Assembly: GCF_009709555.1 (NCBI RefSeq)
Contig: NZ_WJBG01000190.1
Location: forward strand, 1-37,329
Direction: 5' to 3'
Length of the DNA: 37,329 nt
DNA from: Streptomyces blattellae
GTDB taxonomy: Bacteria > Actinomycetota > Actinomycetes > Streptomycetales > Streptomycetaceae
In this document: positions 24,468 through 31,056 of the stretch, piece after piece
How positions within the stretch are numbered: position 1 is the stretch's first letter
Layout: every line of letters begins with the position of its first letter
The notes under the pieces: model-generated
Databases searched by the model: none
Seen by the model: the letters and a program-made list of their open reading frames with translations, nothing else
Told to the model about the DNA's origin: nothing
Position numbers and translations under genes: made by a program

Positions 24468-24480
24468 GCATAACTTATGC
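24468..24480. promoter_or_regulatory. GCATAA-C-TTATGC palindrome upstream of dacB
   Basis: A perfect 13-bp palindrome with one central base, preceded by a further half-copy GCATAAC at 24459-24465. It lies in the AT-rich stretch where the dacB promoter is expected and could be an operator or part of a -10 region. Confidence 0.4.
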
Positions 24481-24606
24481 GGGAATTGCACCCCACTCGT
24501 CACAAAACAGGCACCGGAACCGGTCGCATGTCGGCCCCGGCAAGAGTTCTCCGCTCGTACGGCGTCCGGCGTCCGGCGTCCGACGTCGATGGCACCCCCG
24601 TGCCGG

Positions 24607-25104
24607 TCAGGGGCCGCTCTCGGGCGTAGCCGTCGTGGCCGTCGTGGCCGTCGTGGCCGTCGTGGCCGTCGCGACCTCCTCCGTCGGGACCGCCGACGCC
24701 GACGGTCCGACCGCGGTGGCCGCTGTCGTGCCGGCCGACGGGCGGGACACGTCGGTGCGGGGGTCCGGGCTGGGCCTGGCGCTGTCGGGGGACGGTGAAG
24801 GGGTGGAGGACGCCGACGGAGCGGGGGGCGTCGTACGACCGCTCGGGGGTGGGGGTGCGAGCGGGGCCGCAGGGGGCGCGGGGGACTCGGACCCGGTCAG
24901 GACGGGCAGCGCGATGAGGGCGGCGACGGCGCAGGTCAGCCCCGCTCCGGCCGCGGCGCGGAGCAGTCGGCGGCGGGACGCGGTGCGACGGATCGCCTCG
25001 TAGTGGCCGGGGGGCGGGGCGAGGTGCTCGGAGGCGGGGCGGAGGATCACCGCGAGGGGGTCGTCCGGTGCGGACTCCGGGTCATCGTCAAAGCGTGTGG
25101 TCAA
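24607..25104 (-). CDS. Single-pass membrane protein, putative partner of the sigma factor
   Basis: A 165-residue protein with an acidic N-terminal part (TTRFDDDPESAPDDPLAVIL), a basic stretch, one transmembrane helix (GLTCAVAALIALPVLTG) and a Pro/Ser/Thr-rich outer tail ending in Ala-Thr-Thr repeats. The TTG start at 25104 has GAGGAGAAGCC upstream and overlaps the sigma-factor gene by 17 bp. Position and topology suggest an anti-sigma or sigma-linked membrane protein, but the ZAS metal motif (HxxxCxxC) is absent. The tail is encoded by 9-bp tandem repeats (24629-24673). Confidence 0.6.
   Translation of the reverse strand: MTTRFDDDPESAPDDPLAVILRPASEHLAPPPGHYEAIRRTASRRRLLRAAAGAGLTCAVAALIALPVLTGSESPAPPAAPLAPPPPSGRTTPPAPSASSTPSPSPDSARPSPDPRTDVSRPSAGTTAATAVGPSASAVPTEEVATATTATTATTATTATPESGP
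24629..24673. repeat. Five tandem copies of a 9-bp unit within a coding tail
   Basis: GCCGTCGTG is repeated four times without gaps, followed by a variant GCCGTCGCG. On the coding (minus) strand it gives the Ala-Thr-Thr tripeptide repeats at the C-terminus of the membrane protein, so copy changes keep the frame. Confidence 0.9.
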
Positions 25105-25579
25105 GGCTTCTCCTCAGATGGACGCGGAGCAGTTCGCGGGCCGCGTGCAGGTCGGCCTTGACGGTTCCTTCCTTACGTCCGGTCAGCGCGGACACCTCCC
25201 GGATCGGCATGTCAGCGTAGTAGTGCAGGAGGATCGGCACGCGCAGTCGTTCCGGCAGGGACTGCACCAGCAGCCGTACGGACGGGTCCGCCGGTTCGGC
25301 GTGCGGGCGGACCGCCACTTCATGGGTGGCCCTGCGCACGGCCCGGCGCTCGCGCTCCAGCTTGCGCCAGTGGTCCCGGACGAGGTTGGCCGCCGTGACA
25401 TAGAGGAAACCACGGGGCTCCTCCACCTTCGTCCAGCGGGCCCACAGCCGGGTGAACGCCTCCGACGCGATCTCGTGCGCCGTCTCGTCGTCGTCGACGA
25501 GACGGCGGCACCAGCCGGCCAGGCGCGGGTAGAGGGCGGCGAACAGCTCCGACGCTGCCTTGTCGCGGGACCGTTTCAA
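25088..25579 (-). CDS. RNA polymerase sigma-70 family (ECF-type) factor
   Basis: A 163-residue ECF-like sigma factor. Region 2 runs through ELFAALYPRLAGWCRRLVDD to AFTRLWARW and GFLYVTAANLVRDHWRK. Region 4 is LPERLRVPILLHYYADMPIR with the helix-turn-helix SALTGRKEGTVKADLHAARE. It directs transcription of an unknown regulon. The start is TTG 25579 preceded by GGAGAG. The next gene, encoding a single-pass membrane protein, overlaps its end by 17 bp, so regulation by that partner is likely. No matching promoter motif was identified in the window. Confidence 0.88.
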   Translation of the reverse strand: MKRSRDKAASELFAALYPRLAGWCRRLVDDDETAHEIASEAFTRLWARWTKVEEPRGFLYVTAANLVRDHWRKLERERRAVRRATHEVAVRPHAEPADPSVRLLVQSLPERLRVPILLHYYADMPIREVSALTGRKEGTVKADLHAARELLRVHLRRSLDHTL

Positions 25580-25625
25580 CGCTCTCCAGGGTGGTGCGGG
25601 TCGTGGGGACGGGCTCGACTCGTCC

Positions 25626-25681
25626 TCAACTCGGGCTCAAACTCGTACTCAACTTGGGCTCAACTCGGGCTCAACTCGGGC
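25626..25681. repeat. Five imperfect 11-bp repeats upstream of the sigma-factor gene
   Basis: TCAACTCGGGC occurs at 25626, 25660 and 25671, with variants at 25637 (12 bp) and 25649. They fill the short gap between the sortase stop and the sigma-factor start. A nearby GTGCTCAGCGC pair overlaps the sortase end. Confidence 0.85.
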
Positions 25682-25713
25682 TCGCTCCCGGCCAGTTCAC
25701 GGTCAGCGCGTGC

Positions 25714-26322
25714 TCAGCGCGTGCTCAGCGCGGCGAAGACGATCACGTTGTCGCGGTACTCGGCGCCGCTCTTGGGTCCGCCGCAGGTGATCAGCCGCAG
25801 CTCCGGACGGCCTACGTCACCGTAGACGTCGTCGGTCGGGAAGTCCGCCTTGGCGACCGTCCGCAGGGCGGTCACGGCGAACGCCGCCTCCGTGCCGTTC
25901 CCCAAGCGCACGTCGATCCGGTCGCCCCGGCGCAGCCGCGCAAGGTGCCGGAAGACGCCGTCGCCGTACGCACCGACCGTGACATGGCCGAGGATCACCG
26001 ACGGGCCGAACTCACCCGGCGTCGGCGAGTGCTCGTACCAGCCCGCCCGGTCGTGCGCGGTGATGGGCGGCACCTGCACCGTGCCGTCCGCCGCCAGCCC
26101 CAGCCGGATGACCGGGGTGTCGACCCCGATGCCGGGGATGCGCAGCCGGACGGGCACCGAACGGCCGACCGCCTTCGCGGCCCCGGGAGTTGACCGCGGC
26201 GGGCTTCCGGTGGCGTGCTCGGTCCGCTCACCCGGACCGCCGCCGCAGCCCGCGAGGAGCGAGGCCGCCGGCACACCCGCCGCCGCGGTCGCGAACGTAC
26301 GCCTGGAGAGCGGCGGCGTCAT
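25714..26322 (-). CDS. Class F sortase, Tat-type lipoprotein signal
   Basis: An extracytoplasmic transpeptidase that cleaves a C-terminal sorting signal and joins the protein to the cell wall or to another acceptor. The N-terminus SRRTFATAAAGVPAASLLAG plus Cys26 has a twin-arginine pattern and a lipobox, so it is probably exported folded and lipid-anchored. The sortase core has the catalytic His113 in ILGHVTVG, Cys180 in LITCGG and Arg190 in EYRDN. At 202 residues it is a normal class F length. Its ATG (26322) overlaps the stop of the upstream gene (ATGA), which encodes the probable substrate, implying coupled translation. Confidence 0.88.
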   Translation of the reverse strand: MTPPLSRRTFATAAAGVPAASLLAGCGGGPGERTEHATGSPPRSTPGAAKAVGRSVPVRLRIPGIGVDTPVIRLGLAADGTVQVPPITAHDRAGWYEHSPTPGEFGPSVILGHVTVGAYGDGVFRHLARLRRGDRIDVRLGNGTEAAFAVTALRTVAKADFPTDDVYGDVGRPELRLITCGGPKSGAEYRDNVIVFAALSTR

Positions 26323-26738
26323 GCCCCGGTCGCCCGCCGGCGCCGTACGACGAAGACCGCCGCGCCGCCCAGGCCCAGCGCCGCGGCAGCCCCGCCACCG
26401 ACCAGTCCGGCGCCGGACCCCGAGTCCTCCGGCGTCACTCCGGTGTCGGGGGCGCCGCTCGGGACGACGGAGACCTGATCGTCCGGGACCTGCGTCGGCT
26501 CGGGGCTGGCGATGTCCTCCGTCGGCGCGGCAGTCGGCGGCTCGGCCGGCACGGCACTCGCCGTCGCGTCCTCGGTCGGCACGGCACTCGCGGTCGCGTC
26601 CTCGGTCGGCACGGGACTCGGGATGGCGGTCGCCGTGGGGGCTGCCTGGGTCGACGTCTCGTCGGCGAGCGCGGGCCCGGTGGCCGCCAGTACGGCGGTG
26701 CACGCAAGTGCCAGGACGCTGAGGACAGTTCGGCGCAT
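26319..26738 (-). CDS. Secreted, C-terminally anchored protein, probable sortase substrate
   Basis: A 139-residue surface protein. A Sec signal peptide (MRRTVLSVLALACTAVLAAT, then GPALA) is followed by an Ala/Pro/Thr/Glu-rich stalk with repeated PTEDATASAV units. The C-terminus has GAPDTG, a Gly/Ala-rich hydrophobic helix (GGAAAALGLGGAAVFVV) and a RRRR tail, which is the cell-wall sorting layout, though a textbook LPxTG is missing. The most likely sorting motif is APDTG. The gene is coupled by ATGA to the class F sortase. ATG 26738 has AGAGAG upstream; the frame extends to 26873 without support. Confidence 0.75.
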   Translation of the reverse strand: MRRTVLSVLALACTAVLAATGPALADETSTQAAPTATAIPSPVPTEDATASAVPTEDATASAVPAEPPTAAPTEDIASPEPTQVPDDQVSVVPSGAPDTGVTPEDSGSGAGLVGGGAAAALGLGGAAVFVVRRRRATGA

Positions 26739-26945
26739 GGTTTCGCTCTCTTTCGTCTTCGTCGGCCCGTGCGGTACGCGGTGGGCTGTGTGACGGATCG
26801 AGCGGAGAGACGAGGCGGGGGCGGGGCGGGTTGTAAAGAGACGGCAAAGCCGTCGAAGAGGCCGACTTCGCATCGCAGTTCATACTGGTGAACGACAATC
26901 ACGTACAAGTTATTGACGCGCACGGATCAGGCCTCTAGCTTCCAA

Positions 26946-26957
26946 GAAAGCGCTTTC
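26946..26957. promoter_or_regulatory. LacI-family type operator palindrome
   Basis: GAAAGCGCTTTC is a perfect 12-bp palindrome with a central GCGC/CG step as seen for LacI-family sugar repressors. It lies 60 bp before the ATG of the secreted pectate lyase gene, where it would overlap the promoter. The regulator is not in the window. Confidence 0.6.
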
Positions 26958-27017
26958 CCTCACCTGGGTGTGAACCAAACCAACGGGATGTGAATCCAAC
27001 CGACTTGGAGACGAACG

Positions 27018-28601
27018 ATGCGACTGAGATCAGTGGGACCAGTCATCGCGTCCGCCGGCCTGCTGGCCGGGACACTCGTCGCGCTGTCCGGCACCCCAGC
27101 ACAAGCGGCGACCACCCGATATGAGGCCGAGAGCGCCCCGGCGGTCTGCACCGGCACCGTCGACTCCGACTGGACCGGCTTCTCCGGCAGCGGGTTCTGC
27201 AACGGCACCAACTCCACGAGCGGCTATGCCCAGTTCACCGTGACCGCACCCGCATCGGGCACGGCGACCCTGAACATCCGCTTCGCCAACGGCACCACCA
27301 CCGCTCGTCCCGCCGGCCTGGTCGTCAACGGGTCCACGGTGCAGACGCCGTCGTTCGAGGGCACGGGCGCCTGGTCGACCTGGGTCACCAGGACGCTGAC
27401 CGTGCCGGTGAACGCGGGCAGCAACACCATCCGGCTCAACCCGACCACCGCGGCCGGTCTGCCGAACATCGACTACGTCGACGTGACGACGAGCGACACG
27501 ACCCCGGCGCCGACCGGCCCCGTCCTGTACGTCGCGCCGAACGGCACCGACGGCGCCGCCGGTACGGAGTCCGCTCCCACCACACTCACGTCCGCGATCA
27601 GCCGTATCTCCGCCGGCGGCACGATCTACCTGCGCGGAGGGACGTACAACCACTCCTCGACGGTCACCATCCCGGTGGGCAACAACGGCAGCTCAAGCGC
27701 CCGTACGACGCTCTCCGCCTACCCGGGCGAGCGGCCGGTGCTGAACTTCTCGGCGCAGAGCGAGAGTTCGTCCAACCGCGGGCTCCAGGTGATGGGTTCG
27801 TACTGGCACGTCTCCGGCATCGTCGTGGAGCGGGCGGGGGACAACGGCATCTTCGTCGGCGGCAGCAACAACGTCATCGAGCGCACCGTCACCCGCTTCA
27901 ACCGCGACACGGGGCTGCAGCTCGGGCGGATCTCCTCCTCCACCCCGACCAGCCAGTGGCCGTCCGACAACCTGATCCTCAGCGCCGAGTCGCACGACAA
28001 CGCCGACTCCGACGGCGAGGACGCCGACGGCTTCGCGGCGAAGCTGACCACCGGCACCGGGAACGTCTTCCGTAACACCGTGGCCCACAACAACATCGAC
28101 GACGGCTGGGACCTCTACACCTACGCCGACGAGGACCCCATCGGCCCGGTGACCATCGAGGACTCCCTCTCCTACGAGAACGGCACCCTCAGCGACGGCT
28201 CCCAGGCCGGCAACGGCGACCGCAACGGCTACAAGCTCGGCGGCGAGGACGTGCCGGTCAACCACGTCGTCCGGCGCAGCTTCGCCGTCGACAACGGCAA
28301 GCACGGGTTCACCTACAACAGCAACCCGGGCTCGATGACGATCTCGAACAACGTCAGCGTCGACAACACCGAACGCAATTTCAACTTCGACGCCGGCACT
28401 TCGGTGTTCCGCAACAACACCTCGTGCCGCGGCGGCAGCGGCACGAACGACCGGATCATCGGCGACGCCGACAGCTCCAACCAGTTCTGGTCCGGCACGA
28501 ACGGCTCCCGGTGTTCCTCGTACAGCGGCGCCCTGGGCTGGTCCTTCGCCTCGGACGGCCGCCTGGTCGTGACCTTCGGAGGCACCCAGGTCACTCCCTG
28601 A
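27018..28601 (+). CDS. Secreted pectate lyase: CBM35 plus polysaccharide lyase family 9
   Basis: An extracellular enzyme that cleaves polygalacturonan by beta-elimination. The signal peptide spans about residues 1-30 (ending GTPAQA). A CBM35-type carbohydrate-binding module follows (about 33-155, starting RYEAESA and ending IDYVDVT). The right-handed parallel beta-helix of PL9 is about 165-500, opening with VLYVAPNGTDGAAGTESAPT. The PL9 calcium cluster is recognisable as D361-D362-x-x-D365 in IDDGWDLYTYAD after ADGFAAKL. K406 in NGYKLGGED fits the catalytic Lys (assignment from memory of Pel9A). GGAG lies before the ATG, and a GAAAGCGCTTTC palindrome lies upstream. It is 527 residues long and complete. 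It is a saprophytic plant-polymer gene. Confidence 0.9.
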   Translation: MRLRSVGPVIASAGLLAGTLVALSGTPAQAATTRYEAESAPAVCTGTVDSDWTGFSGSGFCNGTNSTSGYAQFTVTAPASGTATLNIRFANGTTTARPAGLVVNGSTVQTPSFEGTGAWSTWVTRTLTVPVNAGSNTIRLNPTTAAGLPNIDYVDVTTSDTTPAPTGPVLYVAPNGTDGAAGTESAPTTLTSAISRISAGGTIYLRGGTYNHSSTVTIPVGNNGSSSARTTLSAYPGERPVLNFSAQSESSSNRGLQVMGSYWHVSGIVVERAGDNGIFVGGSNNVIERTVTRFNRDTGLQLGRISSSTPTSQWPSDNLILSAESHDNADSDGEDADGFAAKLTTGTGNVFRNTVAHNNIDDGWDLYTYADEDPIGPVTIEDSLSYENGTLSDGSQAGNGDRNGYKLGGEDVPVNHVVRRSFAVDNGKHGFTYNSNPGSMTISNNVSVDNTERNFNFDAGTSVFRNNTSCRGGSGTNDRIIGDADSSNQFWSGTNGSRCSSYSGALGWSFASDGRLVVTFGGTQVTP

Positions 28602-28882
28602 TCGCAGTCATCACACGGAGGGTCCTGTCCACGGAGGTGCTGTAGGGCGGCTCGCGGCGCTCGCTGGCCAATTGGGCGCTGAGTCCCACCGGCCAGGTTC
28701 GTGACCTGGGATTTTGCCGACGGCGGTGGGACTTACGCAACAATTTCCCAGGTCCGAGCCATACACCACTCCTTGGACACGGCCCACGGAGCGGCCCGCG
28801 GGACAACTGCTGTCCGGCGGGCCGCCGAGCGCGCCGAGAGTGAGGGAGACCATCGTGTTCGACCGCCCCTTCGTCAGTCCGG
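28602..28882. other. 281-bp gap between convergent genes, with interleaved inverted repeats
   Basis: No gene is supported here. The region holds the structured element at 28683-28754, described separately, and otherwise unremarkable sequence. Open frames across it have shadow composition. Confidence 0.55.
28683..28754. other. Two interleaved inverted repeats (pseudoknot-like or IS/MITE-like end)
   Basis: GTCCCACCG (28683-28691) pairs with CGGTGGGAC (28724-28732). GACCTGGGA (28703-28711) pairs with TCCCAGGTC (28746-28754), so the arms alternate A-B-A'-B'. CCAGGT at 28693-28698 can also pair with ACCTGG at 28704-28709, competing with the second stem. Confidence 0.5.
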
Positions 28883-29455
28883 TCAGTCCACATCCTCGAC
28901 ACGGAGAAGCAGCAGATCGAAGGCCGGGCCGTCGGGTGTGTTCCGGTACTCGCCCGCACACCGGTAGCCGAGCCGCGCGTAGAGGTCCTGACCGCGTTGG
29001 TTGGACGGCAGTGCGAGCAGTGAGGACCACTTCGGATTGACGGCCTGGATCAGCGCGGTGTGCAGCCGTGTGCCGAGGCCCTGGGACTGCCACGGCGGGC
29101 GGACGGCCAGTTCGCACAGCCCCATCAGGCGCTCCGTGCGGGCGCCCTCGGGGACCTGATCGACCAGGCCGGGGCCGAACCAGTAGTCGGCAGAGCAGAG
29201 GAAGGCGTAGCCGAAGCCCACGGGAGTGCCGCCCGCGTACGCGACGACGAGAGCGAAGCCGGAGTGCTTGAGGTGGCCTTCGACCTGGCGGCGCAGGGCG
29301 GACACGGACAGGCCGAGCGCCTCCGCGCTCGGGTTGTCGACGATTTCGGGGTGGGCGTCGGCCCAGATGTCGGCGAGCACGTCGAGCATCGGCGGCACCT
29401 TGCCGGGCCCGTAGGTGCGGATCACCACATTGGTACGCGTGCTCGGGGTGGTCAC
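28883..29455 (-). CDS. GNAT-family N-acetyltransferase
   Basis: A 190-residue acetyl-CoA-dependent acetyltransferase. The core runs through GFALVVAYAGGTPVGFGYAF (beta strands 2-4), CELAVRPPWQSQGLGTRLHT (the acetyl-CoA pyrophosphate loop, Q/RxxGxG/A as QSQGLG) and QDLYARLGYRCAGEYRNTPD (the usual end). The acceptor is unknown. GTG 29455 follows AGGAGGAGACG. It starts 10 bp after the stop of the truncated TPR gene, so the two were probably cotranscribed. The pairing of a TPR regulator with a GNAT gene is common in Streptomyces. Confidence 0.88.
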   Translation of the reverse strand: MTTPSTRTNVVIRTYGPGKVPPMLDVLADIWADAHPEIVDNPSAEALGLSVSALRRQVEGHLKHSGFALVVAYAGGTPVGFGYAFLCSADYWFGPGLVDQVPEGARTERLMGLCELAVRPPWQSQGLGTRLHTALIQAVNPKWSSLLALPSNQRGQDLYARLGYRCAGEYRNTPDGPAFDLLLLRVEDVD

Positions 29456-29465
29456 CGTCTCCTCC

Positions 29466-30090
29466 TCAGCTGACAGCGGTGATGGTGCGGTACTCCTCCA
29501 GCCAGTCGGCAACCTCCGGGATGGCGGCGTGCCGCTGAAGCGCGCTCTCGACGTTGTGCAGTTGCTTCAACAGCCGGTCCGAGCGCACCTCGGGAAGGTA
29601 GGCCAGGACGCGGCTGGCGGCCTCTGCCGCGGCTTCCGGCTCGGGCCGTTCCCTCACCGCATGCTGGATGGCGATGTCCGCGGTGTACAGGGCGCGGTTG
29701 CGAGCGAAGGTGTCGCCGTGAAGCAGCACGGCCTGCTCGGCTCCGGCTGCGGCCCGTTCGTGCTGGTCGAGGTCGGCCCGCGCGAGGGCTTCGAGTCCGG
29801 CCAGTTCGGCGGGCGTGTAGAACTCCAGCCATGCGGGGTCCGCGTCGCTCGGTCCCTTGGCGTAGAGGCGGTGGGCGCGCACGATCGCCTGATCCGTGGC
29901 GTCGGCGTCGCCGAGCAGGGCCCAGCCGCCGGCCTCCCGCATCGCCATGAGGGAGAGCATCCGCGCCGAGCCGTACGACTTCACTACCGTCTGGGCGCCC
30001 TGGGCTGCGGAGATCGCCTCGCGGGGACGGCCCGATGCCTTGGCCAGCAGAGAGAGGCAGCCGAAGGCGTGCCCTTCGAGGGGGGACCGT
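29466..30090 (-). pseudogene. TPR regulator lacking its N-terminal helix-turn-helix (5' truncated)
   Basis: The coding-like part encodes about 205 residues of TPR-type helices: EGHAFGCLSLLAKASGRPRE, REAGGWALLGDADATDQAIV, YTPAELAGLEALARADLDQH and a family-typical end, VADWLEEYRTITAVS. In Streptomyces such C-termini belong to XRE-type regulators of about 400 residues, but the helix-turn-helix and first repeats are missing. The frame is open to 30350, yet the part above about 30090 looks non-coding and runs into the promoter of the divergent ATPase gene. A deletion or insertion probably removed the front. A short product from an internal GTG cannot be excluded. Confidence 0.6.
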
Positions 30091-30342
30091 ACCGCCCCCA
30101 CCTTGTTCGTGCCCCGGCGTCCGCAGAGATCACGCCGCCAACGGCCCGTTCTTTCATCGCTCTTACATCGCTCCGGCGTCGCAGCCGCTCCCACGATGCT
30201 GCTTGCGTAGACAGTGACAAGGCGGCTCACCAGCTCGGCGCGACGGGGAGTTGTCTGGTCATCGGCTGCCCTCCCTCTATGCGGGCGGCTGTTGACAGCC
30301 CAGCCCGCCCATCGAACGCGAGCACCACCGAGGGACGCGACG

Positions 30343-30957
30343 ATGACCATGACCGCTGCACACGTAGGGCCACAGCGCTATCAGGAGCGCTATCCGGCGA
30401 GGCTGGAGGCTGCCCGGCAGGCGCGACAGGACATAGCGCTCGCTCTGGAAACCTGGGGCCTGCCTCAGCTCGTCGATGTCGCCGAGCAGGTCGTCACGGA
30501 GCTGGTGGCCAACGCGGTGGAGCACACGGACGCGGCGACGGTCGGCGCTTCGATCACCCGCACCGGTCCCCTGTCCGCGCGGGTCGTCGTGACGGACACG
30601 TCGCGCACCAGACCCGTCCCGGGCACGCCGTCCCCGGACGCCGAGCACGGCCGCGGGGTTCTCCTCGTCGGCGCCCTCGCCCATGACTGGGGCAGCGAGC
30701 TGGTGCACGGAGGGAAGCGCGTGTGGGCCGAGCTGCGCGCGGACGTGAGGAGTGAGCGCGTCGCCCGTGGTCGCGCTGCCGTGCGTCGCCCAGCTCAGCC
30801 CGCGCCAGCAGATGGCCATCGACTGCGTGCGCTGCGCCCGCCGGTTGGGGTTGGCCGGCCGGGTATGGGGCGAGGCGTGCCACCGAGGCCGCTTGTTCAG
30901 GTTGTGGATCTGCGAGCCCTGCACCGCCGACCGCACGTCACTGGCAGCGCCCGTTGA
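30343..30957 (+). CDS. Anti-sigma-factor-like ATP-binding protein (HATPase_c_2)
   Basis: A small GHKL-type ATPase of the RsbW/SpoIIAB-like kind, abundant in Streptomyces and thought to bind sigma or anti-anti-sigma factors. It has the opening RYPARLEAARQARQDIALAL, N-box VVTELVANAVEH, DTSRTRP at the G1 position and HGRGVLLVGALAHDWG at G2. ATG 30343 is at the expected distance from the first strand. The recognisable domain ends near WAELRAD (30746). The remaining 70 residues are Arg/Pro-rich and overlap the next gene in another frame, so the natural stop may have been lost by a frameshift or the tail is fortuitous. Confidence 0.8.
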   Translation: MTMTAAHVGPQRYQERYPARLEAARQARQDIALALETWGLPQLVDVAEQVVTELVANAVEHTDAATVGASITRTGPLSARVVVTDTSRTRPVPGTPSPDAEHGRGVLLVGALAHDWGSELVHGGKRVWAELRADVRSERVARGRAAVRRPAQPAPADGHRLRALRPPVGVGRPGMGRGVPPRPLVQVVDLRALHRRPHVTGSAR

Positions 30958-31003
30958 GCTGCCGCCTGGTGCCGAAGACCCAGTGCTCGGCACCGGGCGG
31001 TGA
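30752..31003 (+). CDS. Small Cys-containing protein overlapping the ATPase gene
   Basis: An 83-residue frame starting GTG 30752, or GTG 30767 preceded by GAGGAG. It contains SPRQQMAIDCVRCARRLGLA, then RVWGEACHRGRLFRLWICEP and a further Cys. The spacing CVRC, with ACH and CEPC further on, suggests a small zinc ribbon. From memory, Streptomyces genomes often have such a gene directly after this kind of ATPase, which supports it as real. It overlaps the annotated ATPase frame by about 200 bp. Function is unknown; it could be a partner of the ATPase. Confidence 0.65.
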   Translation: MSASPVVALPCVAQLSPRQQMAIDCVRCARRLGLAGRVWGEACHRGRLFRLWICEPCTADRTSLAAPVELPPGAEDPVLGTGR

Positions 31004-31011
31004 ACAACCCC

Positions 31012-31050
31012 GCCCTGCTCATCCGCTCCCCTGTGGCGGATGAGCAGGGC
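31012..31050. terminator. 15-bp perfect stem with 9-nt loop, bidirectional terminator
   Basis: GCCCTGCTCATCCGC (31012-31026) and GCGGATGAGCAGGGC (31036-31050) are exact complements. The element lies between the end of the small Cys gene and the end of the convergent lipoprotein gene. Confidence 0.8.
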
Positions 31051-31056
31051 CTTGGC

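Noticed and set aside
25088..25579. Classic ZAS anti-sigma partner for the sigma factor
   Set aside because: The coupled membrane protein lacks the HxxxCxxC motif, so only a putative partner role is given.
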